From: JACCXG01 sp963717745
GTDB taxonomy: Bacteria > Acidobacteriota > Vicinamibacteria > Vicinamibacterales > 2-12-FULL-66-21
NCBI GenBank assembly: GCA_963717745.1
Contig: CAVQXJ010000029.1
Span: 205,997-269,996, forward strand
Reading direction: 5' to 3'
DNA length: 64,000 bases
The notes beneath the pieces are model-generated. The model had not been told where the DNA came from. It was given only the letters and a program-made list of their open reading frames with translations, and ran no database searches. The translations under genes and the position numbers were made by a program. Position 1 is the first letter of the stretch. Every line of letters starts with the position of its first letter. Below, piece by piece: positions 17,684-25,294 of this stretch.

Positions 17684-19381
17684 ATGCGCGTGGGTGCAGC
17701 CGCTGCCGCGATCATGACCGCCACGTTGTTCACCAGCGCCGGCGCTCTCGCGCTGGCTGAGGCGCGCGGGGCCGGGCCAAACCAGAGGAAATCCCCGGAA
17801 AAAGCCCAGCCTGCCTCGATCGCCGGCATCGTCACCGCTCAGAGCACCGGCGCACCGGTGGGGCGGGCTCGCGTCATCCTCTCCTCCCCCGCGCTCCCGC
17901 AGACACGGGTCACTCTTTCAGATGCGCAGGGGCAGTACGCGTTCAGCGGGATCCCCGCCGGCGAGTACGACCTGCTGGCCGTCCGATCGGGTTACGCGCT
18001 CGTCGGCGGGTCGGCGCGTGGCGCGCCGGTGCGGGTCGCCGCCGGCGAACGGCGGACCGGGGTCACGCTGGTCCTGCAGGCGGCCGGGACGATCCCGGGC
18101 CGGCTCCAGGACGAGGACGGCTCGCCGCTCGCGGGCGCGCTGGTCGAGGCGCTGTCGTTGCGGTTGCCGGAAACCCGGAAGCCGCTCCTGGCGGCGGCGA
18201 GCGCCTACACCGACGATCGCGGCGAGTTCAGGCTCAGCGGTCTGCCGGCCGGACAGTATTTCGTGATCGCGCGGGATACCGCCTTCGAGAGGGCCGGCGA
18301 CGACAGCGGGGCCCTGCGCTATCCGCCCACCTACTTTCCCGGCGTCGTGGTGGAAACCGAGGCCAGGCCGATCTCGGTCTCGGCCGGCGCCGACAGCGCG
18401 CGCGCGGAATTCCGCATTCGCATCGTCAAGCCGGCGAACGTCAGCGGCGTGCTGCAAGCGCCTGACACGCGCGCGCTGGTCAGCGGCGCCGTTGTCCTGA
18501 TTCCTCGCGATGGGATGACACTGCACCGCTCGGCGTCGGAAGACGTGGAGATTCGCCCGGATGGGCGATTCATCTTCCGAAACGTGCCTCCCGGCAGCTA
18601 TCAACTGCGCGCCCGCGCCGCGACCGATCCCTCGCAGGTGCTCCTGTTCGGCAGTTTCGCGGTCCAGGTCGAGGCCGACCGCGATGTGCCAGAGCTGATC
18701 GTCACGATGGCCGCCGGCGCCGTGCTGGACGGCAAAGTCGAATGGATCGGCACCGGCGCGCAGGCGGCCGCCAAGCGCAGCCGCCTGCGGGTGCGGGCCC
18801 CGTTCGCGGACGGCACCAGCTTCGGCGACGCCCTGACCGGAGACGTCGCGTTCGACGGCACGTTTCGCCTCAGAGGGGTGATGACGGGTTCGCACTTCTT
18901 CTTGATTGAAGGATTGCCCGACCCCTGGGCGCTGACGCGGGTCCGGGTCCGCGGCCGGGAATCGGTGCTGCAGCCGATCGCGCTCCACGAAGGAGAACAA
19001 CTGTCAGGCGTTCGATTGGTCGTCACCACCACGGTGACCGAGGTGTCCGGCGGGATCGCGGACGCCGGCGGGCGTCCGGTCGCCGACGCGCTGATTCTGC
19101 TGACGCCGCCCGGCGCGGTCGAGTGGTCGCGGGGCGATCCGCGCTTTCACATGGCGCGGTCCGACCGGGCCGGCCGCTATCGGGTGCGCAGCCTGCCGCC
19201 CGGCGCGTATCGCATTGCCGCACTGATCGCGGTCGATGAGCTCGCCGCGTGGCGGCCCGAATGGCTGGCACGAATCGACGCGCACAGCCGGTCCTTTGTC
19301 GTGGCCGACGCGGCGGTCGCTCAGACGCTCGACCTCGTGGCGGTTTCCCCGCAAGCGCTGCCCGCGGCTATCAGCCGCTGA
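17684..19381 (+). CDS. Secreted protein with repeated carboxypeptidase-regulatory / Cna-B-like domains
   Basis: A 565-residue exported protein with an intact frame. The signal peptide is at residues 1-25. At least three beta-sandwich repeats of the carboxypeptidase-regulatory type follow, each with a motif like GQYAFSGIPAGEYDLLA (near residues 85-100), GEFRLSGLPAGQYFVIA (near 185) and GRYRVRSLPPGAYRIAA (near 505). Such domains are common in Acidobacteriota cell-surface proteins. Its stop and the next gene's ATG share one base (TGATG), so it is coupled to the phospholipase D-like gene. Confidence 0.8.
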   Translation: MRVGAAAAAIMTATLFTSAGALALAEARGAGPNQRKSPEKAQPASIAGIVTAQSTGAPVGRARVILSSPALPQTRVTLSDAQGQYAFSGIPAGEYDLLAVRSGYALVGGSARGAPVRVAAGERRTGVTLVLQAAGTIPGRLQDEDGSPLAGALVEALSLRLPETRKPLLAAASAYTDDRGEFRLSGLPAGQYFVIARDTAFERAGDDSGALRYPPTYFPGVVVETEARPISVSAGADSARAEFRIRIVKPANVSGVLQAPDTRALVSGAVVLIPRDGMTLHRSASEDVEIRPDGRFIFRNVPPGSYQLRARAATDPSQVLLFGSFAVQVEADRDVPELIVTMAAGAVLDGKVEWIGTGAQAAAKRSRLRVRAPFADGTSFGDALTGDVAFDGTFRLRGVMTGSHFFLIEGLPDPWALTRVRVRGRESVLQPIALHEGEQLSGVRLVVTTTVTEVSGGIADAGGRPVADALILLTPPGAVEWSRGDPRFHMARSDRAGRYRVRSLPPGAYRIAALIAVDELAAWRPEWLARIDAHSRSFVVADAAVAQTLDLVAVSPQALPAAISR

Positions 19382-20634
19382 TGGATTGGCTCCAGATCGC
19401 CGGCGCGGTCTTCCTGACCTGGCTCGTCCTGGTCTTCCTGTTCACGCCGCATATCAACTATCACCTCAGTCGCCGCACTTCGGTGCACGCCGACGAATTC
19501 CTCTACACGCTGCAGTCGACCTGTCAGGCCGCGCTCCACCACGGCAACCGGGTGACGGTGTATACGAATGGGGCGCAGTTCTACCCGGCGATGATCGAGA
19601 CGATTCGCCAGGCGACGCGGTCGGTGAACATGGAGTGCTACATCTTCCAGCCGGGCCGCATCGCCGATCAGTTCATCGACGCCCTGTCGGATCGCGCGCG
19701 CGAGGGGTTGAACGTCACGATCGTGGTCGACGCGATCGGGAGTCTCAGCTTCTGGGGACGGCCGGTGCGGCGGCTGCGCGCGGCCGGTTGCCGGATCGAG
19801 TCGTATCAGCGGCTGCGATGGTACTCCCTCGCCCGCTTCAACAACCGCACCCACCGCGAGCTCCTGGTGGTCGATGGCCGGATCGCCTTTGCCGGCGGCG
19901 CCGGCATCGCCGACTGGTGGGCGTTTGCGACAGGCCGCCGTCCACCCTGGCGTGACACCATGGCGAAGTTCGAGGGGCCGATTGTGGCGGCGCTGCAGGG
20001 CGTGGCGGCCGAGAACTGGCTGGAGTGCTGCGGCGAAATCCTGACCGGCCCGGAGTATTTCCCGAATCTCGATCCCGCCGGCGACGCCACCGCGTTCGTC
20101 ATCCGCAGCTCCCCGTCGGATCGCGCGACCGTGTCGCGCGTGGCCTTCCAGCTGCTGATGGAGGGGGCCGATCGTGAAGTCTGCATCAGCACGCCCTATT
20201 TCCTGCCCGACCGGGCGATGCGGCGGGCGCTGATCGACATCGCGCGGCGCGGGGTCGCACTGTCGGTGATCGTGCCAGGGCGCCGGACCGATCAACGATG
20301 GGTGCGTCTGGCCAGCCGGCGGATGTGGGGCGAGCTGCTCCGCGCCGGCGTGAGAATCCATGAGTACCGGGCGACCATGACCCACGCCAAGATCTTGATC
20401 ATCGACGGCCTGTGGGCGGTGCTCGGCACCACGAACATCGACAACCGGTCGTTCGAGCACAATGACGAGATCAACGTCGGGGTGAGAGATACGACCGTGG
20501 CCGCGCGGCTGATGGAGGATTATGTCCGCGACCTGCAGGACAGTCGGGAAGTGACACTGCCGCTGTGGCAGCAGCGGCCGTTGTGGGAGAAAGTGGCAGG
20601 CCCCTTCGTCTGGATTCTGGAGCGGCAGCAGTGA
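19381..20634 (+). CDS. Cardiolipin synthase / phospholipase D-like protein (ClsB type)
   Basis: A 417-residue protein with one N-terminal membrane segment (residues 4-22) and two PLDc domains. The second active site is canonical (H335 in THAKILIID, followed by GTTNIDNRSFEHNDE). The first reads H158-R-E-LLVVDG: a Glu stands where the catalytic Lys of HxK is expected. Enzymes of this family join two phospholipids into cardiolipin. The next gene encodes an EEP-fold hydrolase; such pairs (as in E. coli ybhO-ybhP) are known. Whether the E160 variant is active is unclear. Confidence 0.85.
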   Translation: MDWLQIAGAVFLTWLVLVFLFTPHINYHLSRRTSVHADEFLYTLQSTCQAALHHGNRVTVYTNGAQFYPAMIETIRQATRSVNMECYIFQPGRIADQFIDALSDRAREGLNVTIVVDAIGSLSFWGRPVRRLRAAGCRIESYQRLRWYSLARFNNRTHRELLVVDGRIAFAGGAGIADWWAFATGRRPPWRDTMAKFEGPIVAALQGVAAENWLECCGEILTGPEYFPNLDPAGDATAFVIRSSPSDRATVSRVAFQLLMEGADREVCISTPYFLPDRAMRRALIDIARRGVALSVIVPGRRTDQRWVRLASRRMWGELLRAGVRIHEYRATMTHAKILIIDGLWAVLGTTNIDNRSFEHNDEINVGVRDTTVAARLMEDYVRDLQDSREVTLPLWQQRPLWEKVAGPFVWILERQQ

Positions 20635-21374
20635 GCGAGCTCAAGGCAGCACCGCATCTCGATCTCCGCATCGCCACCTACAACATTCACCGGTGCCGGG
20701 GCATGGACCGCCGCACCGCGCCGCAGCGGATCGCGGAAGTCCTGCGCGAGATCGACGCGGACGTGGTGGCGCTCCAGGAAGTGATCGGGGCCGGTCCCGC
20801 CGGCGCCGGACAGGCGGAAGAGATCGGCGCGGCGCTGGGGATGGGCTGGGTCATGACCTCGGTGCGGCACCTGCGCCGCCACCTGTTCGGCAACGTGATC
20901 CTCAGCCGCTACCCCATCGCCCACCACAGTCAATACGACCTGTCGTGGAGGACGTGCGAGCCGAGAGCCTGTCAGCGCGCCGATCTGGATCTCGGTCCTG
21001 GCCGCGTCCTGCACGTCTACAACGTGCATCTCGGCACCGCGGTGCTCGAACGCCGCTATCAGGCGCCGCGCCTGGCGTCCTACGTGCACGATCACCGGAT
21101 CCGCGGCCCGAAGATCATCCTCGGCGACTTCAACGAATGGATGCGCGGGCTGGCGACCAAGACGCTGTCCTCGCTGTTCGAGAGCATCGACATCCACTCG
21201 CACCTCAAACGCCGCCGCACCTATCCGGGCATCTTCCCGATGGTGCACCTCGATCACATCTACTACGAGGGCGATGTGGAAGTGCACACCGTGGAGCTGC
21301 CCCGCCACCGCAAGGCGCTGATGGCGTCCGACCACTTGCCGCTCGTGGCCAATCTGCGCATCGGATTCAAGTAG
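20631..21374 (+). CDS. Endonuclease/exonuclease/phosphatase (EEP)-family protein, YbhP-like
   Basis: A 247-residue EEP-fold hydrolase starting at GTG 20631 with a 4-base overlap (GTGA) with the PLD gene. Metal and catalytic motifs are visible: IATYNIHR, VVALQEV, VYNVHLG, ILGDFNEW and the terminal SDHLPLVA. The fold cleaves phosphodiester or phosphate ester bonds. The order PLD-EEP matches E. coli ybhO-ybhP, which suggests a phospholipid-linked role, but the substrate is not known. Confidence 0.85.
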   Translation: MSELKAAPHLDLRIATYNIHRCRGMDRRTAPQRIAEVLREIDADVVALQEVIGAGPAGAGQAEEIGAALGMGWVMTSVRHLRRHLFGNVILSRYPIAHHSQYDLSWRTCEPRACQRADLDLGPGRVLHVYNVHLGTAVLERRYQAPRLASYVHDHRIRGPKIILGDFNEWMRGLATKTLSSLFESIDIHSHLKRRRTYPGIFPMVHLDHIYYEGDVEVHTVELPRHRKALMASDHLPLVANLRIGFK

Positions 21375-21440
21375 GGCCGCCTTCCGCCGCCGCTACAGCC
21401 AGGGCGGACCACCGGAACCACCCACCACCTCCTCGCGTAT

Positions 21441-21484
21441 TGACGAGATAGATGTCAAAGTGATATCACTTTGACATCTCGTCA
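21441..21484. promoter_or_regulatory. 28-bp perfect palindrome, likely operator of the SPFH-RHH pair
   Basis: Positions 21451-21478 form a perfect palindrome centred on TGATATCA with arms GATGTCAAAG and CTTTGACATC. Outer arms TGACGAGA (21441-21448) and TCTCGTCA (21477-21484) also match. It ends about 12 bases before the SPFH ATG and just before the GGGAGG ribosome site. The ribbon-helix-helix protein encoded downstream is the natural candidate to bind it. The palindrome is seen; the partner is inferred. Confidence 0.8.
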
Positions 21485-21496
21485 AGGGAGGATCCG

Positions 21497-22366
21497 ATGA
21501 TTCGTGAGCTGAAGTACGAAGCCATGGCGGGGCTGCCGATGCTCCTCCTGTTTCTCGTCGCCGGAGCGCTGGCGATCGCCGGGTTCGTCAACGGGGTCGC
21601 GGAGGAATCACTGCTGCTGGCCGTGGGATCCGCCCTCGCGTTCGTGCTGACGGTGTTCCTGTCGGCCGGGCTCTTCGTGGTCAATCCGAACGAAGGCCGG
21701 GTCCTGCAGCTGTTCGGCGACTACGTCGGCACCGTCCGGATCGCCGGACTGCGCTGGGCGAACCCGTTCTTTACCAAAAAGCGGATTTCGCTTCGGGTGC
21801 GGAACTTCGAGAGCGCGCGGCTCAAGGTCAACGACAACGAGGGCAATCCCATCGAGATCGCGGCGGTGGTGGTATGGAAGGTGGTCGACACCGCCGAGGC
21901 GGTCTTTCAAGTGGACGACTACAACAACTACGTGAAGGTGCAGAGCGAGTCGGCGCTGCGCAACCTCGCGACCAGCTACACCTACGACACCCACGACGAC
22001 GCGCAGATGTCGCTGCGCAGCCACACCGCGGCGGTGGCCGAGCATCTCAAGAAGGAGATCCAGGAGCGGCTGTCGACCGCCGGCGTCGAAGTGATCGAGG
22101 CGAGGATCAGCCACCTCGCCTACGCCCAGGAGATCGCCGCCTCGATGCTCCAGCGCCAGCAGGCCGGGGCGATCATCGCCGCCCGCCAGCGCATCGTCGA
22201 AGGCGCGGTCGGCATGGTCGAGATGGCGCTCGAGATGCTCTCGCGCCGCGACATCGTGACGCTCGACGACGAGCGGAAGGCGGCGATGGTCAGCAACCTG
22301 CTGGTGGTGCTGTGCGGTGAGCGCGCGGCGCAGCCGATCGTCAACACAGGGACGATCTACCAATAG
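21497..22366 (+). CDS. SPFH/Band 7 (prohibitin-like) membrane scaffold protein
   Basis: A 289-residue protein with two N-terminal membrane helices (residues ~12-30 and 38-58), then an SPFH domain beginning FVVNPNEGRVLQLFGDYVGTV. A conserved RVRNFESARLKVNDNEGNPIEI block follows, then a helical C-terminal part (ALRNLATSYTYDTHDDAQMSLR...AAVAEHLKKEIQERLSTAGVEVIEARISHLAYAQEI). SPFH proteins form membrane-bound rings that organise lipid domains. The start at ATG 21497 has a GGGAGG box. It is followed 8 bases later by a ribbon-helix-helix gene. Confidence 0.92.
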   Translation: MIRELKYEAMAGLPMLLLFLVAGALAIAGFVNGVAEESLLLAVGSALAFVLTVFLSAGLFVVNPNEGRVLQLFGDYVGTVRIAGLRWANPFFTKKRISLRVRNFESARLKVNDNEGNPIEIAAVVVWKVVDTAEAVFQVDDYNNYVKVQSESALRNLATSYTYDTHDDAQMSLRSHTAAVAEHLKKEIQERLSTAGVEVIEARISHLAYAQEIAASMLQRQQAGAIIAARQRIVEGAVGMVEMALEMLSRRDIVTLDDERKAAMVSNLLVVLCGERAAQPIVNTGTIYQ

Positions 22367-22374
22367 GGATCGTC

Positions 22375-22575
22375 GTGGCGGACCGAAAGCCGTTTCTCCT
22401 GCGGATCGACCGCGAGGTCATCGACGCCCTGCAGCGATGGGCGGACGACGACCTGCGGAGCCTCAATGGGCAGATCGAGTACTTGTTGCGGAAGGCGTTG
22501 AAAGAGGCGAAGCGGATTGGAGAGGATCAGGAGCGGGGGCGTCCGAAACGCGGACGATCTCAGGACTCTTCGTAG
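22375..22575 (+). CDS. Arc-like ribbon-helix-helix DNA-binding protein
   Basis: A 66-residue protein starting at GTG 22375. The N-terminal beta strand FLLRIDREVIDALQRWADDDLRSLNGQIEYLLRKAL is a classic ribbon-helix-helix domain; the basic tail is RGRPKRGRS. It lies 8 bases after the SPFH gene, the known SPFH-Arc pairing, and probably autoregulates through the palindrome at 21451-21478. Its end overlaps a small convergent gene by 16 bases. Confidence 0.82.
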   Translation: MADRKPFLLRIDREVIDALQRWADDDLRSLNGQIEYLLRKALKEAKRIGEDQERGRPKRGRSQDSS

Positions 22576-22781
22576 TCCTCTTCAATCGGCGGCAGCAGCC
22601 GCGTCGAGGGCCGCAGCGCCTCGCGATGATCGAAGAGCGGCAGATCGCGCACGTGGAGCGACAGCGGGCAGCCGGGGCCTTTCTGATCGAGCACTACGGT
22701 GACCGGGCTGCCTTCGACGCCTTCACGGAATCCGATCCGGCATCCACAAGCGAGGCGCGCGTGCGTGAAGCCCTTCAACAT
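22560..22781 (-). CDS. Small Cys-containing hypothetical protein
   Basis: A 73-residue ORF on the minus strand, convergent with the RHH gene. Its N-terminus MLKGFTHARLACGCRIGFREG and its centre VTVVLDQKGPGCPLSLHVRDLPLFD look like a real protein rather than a shadow: balanced composition, and three Cys that could bind metal. It lies 15 bases downstream of the TlpA-like gene region start boundary. No family recognised. Confidence 0.5.
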   Translation of the reverse strand: MLKGFTHARLACGCRIGFREGVEGSPVTVVLDQKGPGCPLSLHVRDLPLFDHREALRPSTRLLPPIEEDYEES

Positions 22782-22796
22782 CGTTGACGGATCATA

Positions 22797-23477
22797 CTAC
22801 AAGAGCCCCTGGATCTCCCGCTCGAGCATCTCCTTGCTCATCGCACCCATGTGCTTGGAGCAGATCGCCCCCTTGCGGTCGATCATGAACGACGTCGGCA
22901 GCGCCCAGAGCTCGCCGTTCGCCTCCGCGAGCGGCGGATGCTCGAGGAAGATCGGATAGTTCATTTTGAATTCGGTCATGAACGTCTTCAGCTCCTCAGG
23001 CGAGGGATTGTCTTCGCTCAGGACGCCGAGGATCACGAATCCCTGATCGCGATACCGCGCATACGCTTCCACGAACTCGGGAATCTCCAGCTTGCACGGC
23101 CCGCACCACGTCGCCCAGAAATTCAGCAGGACGACCTTGCCCTTGTAATCGGTGAGCTTGACGTCGGCACCGTTGGGGTCCTTGAGCGTGAAATTCAGGT
23201 TCGCCGCTCCCTTGGCAGCACACGCCGGTCCGGAACCTGAAGTGGTGTTGCCGGCGACCGGGGCACCGCCGGTCGCGGACCGATGAGCGTCAGGTCCGCG
23301 AAGGAGCGGGACCGCGAACAGCGCCACGCCCAGGGCGGCCGCCGCGGCGGCAATCCACCGCTTGCGCCCTGCGGTGACAGCGTCGCTCTCGACGTTGGGA
23401 TCGATTCCGCTCGTCGGCTCGGGAGTGGGCTCGACGGGAGTCGGGGGCACTTCGGGTGGTTGATACTCGTTGGTCAT
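22797..23477 (-). CDS. TlpA-like membrane-anchored thioredoxin
   Basis: A 226-residue protein. A Pro/Glu-rich cytoplasmic N-terminus is followed by a single membrane anchor (residues ~42-60), a linker, and a TlpA/ResA-type domain with WATWCGPCKLEIPEF (active-site CGPC), the cis-Pro in ALPTSFMID and the family insert. It probably reduces or oxidises disulfides in the periplasm, for example in cytochrome c maturation. The gene is 4 bases downstream of the anti-sigma gene and may belong to its operon. Confidence 0.9.
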   Translation of the reverse strand: MTNEYQPPEVPPTPVEPTPEPTSGIDPNVESDAVTAGRKRWIAAAAAALGVALFAVPLLRGPDAHRSATGGAPVAGNTTSGSGPACAAKGAANLNFTLKDPNGADVKLTDYKGKVVLLNFWATWCGPCKLEIPEFVEAYARYRDQGFVILGVLSEDNPSPEELKTFMTEFKMNYPIFLEHPPLAEANGELWALPTSFMIDRKGAICSKHMGAMSKEMLEREIQGLL

Positions 23478-23481
23478 CGAT

Positions 23482-24256
23482 TCACTCGACGGAGCGTCGA
23501 ACGTAGACGGCGGCGTGCTGCAGGTCGGGCAGACGCCGGCTCGCGACGACCGCGTAAGTCCGCTCGCGCGCGGTCCACACGATCGCATGCTCGCCCAGGC
23601 GGTTCACATCATGATCATGCGCCGCGTCGGCGGCGCGATCGAAGCGATAGTTGAGCACGTAGACGGACAGCGGCTGGCCCCGCCATCTGTAAAAGATATG
23701 AGCCACTCGCCCGCGCGACGACCCGCACCGCCGGACTCCGAGCAACTGCAACTGCTCCGACGGTGAGGACGCGGCGACCTTGAGCGCCCACCCCGCCGTC
23801 TGCTGCCAGGTCTTGCCGACCAGCGTCACGTCGGGCGAGGAGGAGGCGTCCGGGGGAAACTGGAAACACTTGAGGTGGTCCGCGGCGAGCTGCGCCGCGT
23901 AGGTCTCGACGCTGCTGCCCCAGCCGAACAGCAGAAACATCCCGAGCGCCACCACCACCGATGCCGCGACCGACATCGACATCCACGGCCGCCTCACGAG
24001 GTGCCTGGCACCATGCGACCACGGTCGTTGCGGGGCGCAGCGACGGCGGAGCTCCCCGGGAGCGCAGCCGCGGAGGGCGGCGCGCCGGGCGCAGACGAGA
24101 ATCGTGCGCCGCCTGCTCGCCCAGGGCACGTGCGCGGCACGGCGGACACGCCTGCAGGTGGGCTTCGATCACCAGGCGCGCCTCGGCGGGCTGCTCGCGG
24201 TCGACATACTCCGCGAGCTTCGATTCGATGTCGCGACAGTTCGCCATCAGCTCCAC
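23482..24256 (-). CDS. Zinc-finger (zf-HC2) anti-sigma factor with membrane anchor (frameshift)
   Basis: About 257 residues after correcting a shift near 24100. The N-terminus carries the anti-sigma zinc motif HxxxCxxC (EAHLQACPPCRA). A membrane helix (SVAASVVVALGMFLLFGW) leads to an extracytoplasmic domain with YAAQLAADHLKCFQF and HIFYRWRGQPLSVYVLNYRF. It starts 10 bases after the ECF sigma gene, so it is the likely membrane-bound inhibitor of that sigma factor; H-x3-C-x2-C proteins often sense redox or envelope signals. The neighbouring TlpA protein fits a redox theme. Confidence 0.82.
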
Positions 24257-24266
24257 CCGCCCCCGG

Positions 24267-24851
24267 TCACACCACGTCCGTTTGTTGACGCGCGGCGGTC
24301 CGCGTGCCGGCGAGCCGCTCGAAGAGCAGCTTCCGGCCCCGCGAGATGCGCGACATCACCGTGCCAATCGGCACCCCGACGATGCGCGCAATCTCCGCGT
24401 ACGAGAATTCTTCGACGTCCCGGAGCCAGACCGCCTGTCGAAACGCGTCCGGCAGCGAGTCGAGCGCGGCCTGCAGATCGACGTCCAGCGTGTCGCGCGT
24501 GAGCAATTGTTCGGGGGTGTGCTCCTGCGCGACCAGATCGGCAGCCTGCTCCACCGTCTCGCTGTCGACGTCGATCGGGCTCCGGACGTCGTGCCGCCGG
24601 AGGTTCCTGAACGTGTTGTGGAGAATCGTGAACAGCCATGCTTTGAGATTCGTCCCGCGCTCGAACTGTCCTGAAGCCCTGAAGGCCTTCAGGTACGTCT
24701 CCTGAACCAAATCCTCGGCGTCAGCCGGGCGGCGCGTCAGCCGAAGGGCGGTTCCGTACAGGCTGTCGACATAGGACAGCGCATCGCGCGTGAACGCGTC
24801 TTCTGGTTCGACGTCGGAGTCGGACGGCGGTGGGCGGCGGCGGAAGGCCAT
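24267..24851 (-). CDS. ECF-family RNA polymerase sigma factor
   Basis: About 194 residues from ATG 24851 (a GTG at 24884 is in frame but less likely). Region 2 is TALRLTRRPADAEDLVQETYLKAFRA...AWLFTILHNTFRN and region 4 is ALDSLPDAFRQAVWLRDVEEFSYAEIARIVGVPIGTVMSRISRGR, the typical helix-turn-helix. It directs transcription of an envelope or stress regulon together with the adjacent anti-sigma factor. It is transcribed divergently from the peptidase/propeller gene. Confidence 0.93.
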   Translation of the reverse strand: MAFRRRPPPSDSDVEPEDAFTRDALSYVDSLYGTALRLTRRPADAEDLVQETYLKAFRASGQFERGTNLKAWLFTILHNTFRNLRRHDVRSPIDVDSETVEQAADLVAQEHTPEQLLTRDTLDVDLQAALDSLPDAFRQAVWLRDVEEFSYAEIARIVGVPIGTVMSRISRGRKLLFERLAGTRTAARQQTDVV

Positions 24852-25294
24852 CGACGGTTCCGGCGCCCCCCGTCCGCTCCGCACACGAGACGACCTCGCG
24901 CGAAGCTCCGGCGCGGCCCGTCAGCGACCGATTTCGGCGGCGGGCACAGCAAAAAGAACACCGGCGGGGAGCGCCTTTATTCCAGACGATTGTACTCAAT
25001 GGCCGAAAACGATTACGGTGGCCGTTCACGCCAGAGGACAGCGGGCGCGAGGAGGGGCGGAATATCAAACGATTCAAGCGATTGCGAGCGGCACCAGCCT
25101 TGCTCAACGGGCGCCCGAGCGTGCTCAACCGGCCCCCAGCAGGTCTCCGGATGTCCGTCTTCGAGGACGGTGCAGCCGGGGGACGCCGTGATTGCCGCAG
25201 CCGTCTTAGCTACAGTAACATCGGCGGCGCCAAGAGAAAGCGACGCGTACGCAGCAGGGCTGCCTGCCTCCGCTGCTGTTTGTCGAGGTGAATC
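24852..25294. other. Divergent intergenic region (about 440 bases) without a convincing gene
   Basis: The space between the ECF sigma gene and the peptidase/propeller gene contains overlapping short ORFs in several frames, none with a domain, signal or ribosome site I can support. It must hold two divergent promoters. GAGGTGAATC before the ATG at 25295 is the ribosome site of the right-hand gene. I cannot identify an ECF promoter motif with confidence. Confidence 0.5.

Noticed and set aside
24852..25294. Small ORFs in the sigma/peptidase intergenic region
   Set aside because: Several overlapping frames of 60-150 codons, none with a ribosome site or domain signal, all consistent with chance in GC-rich sequence.
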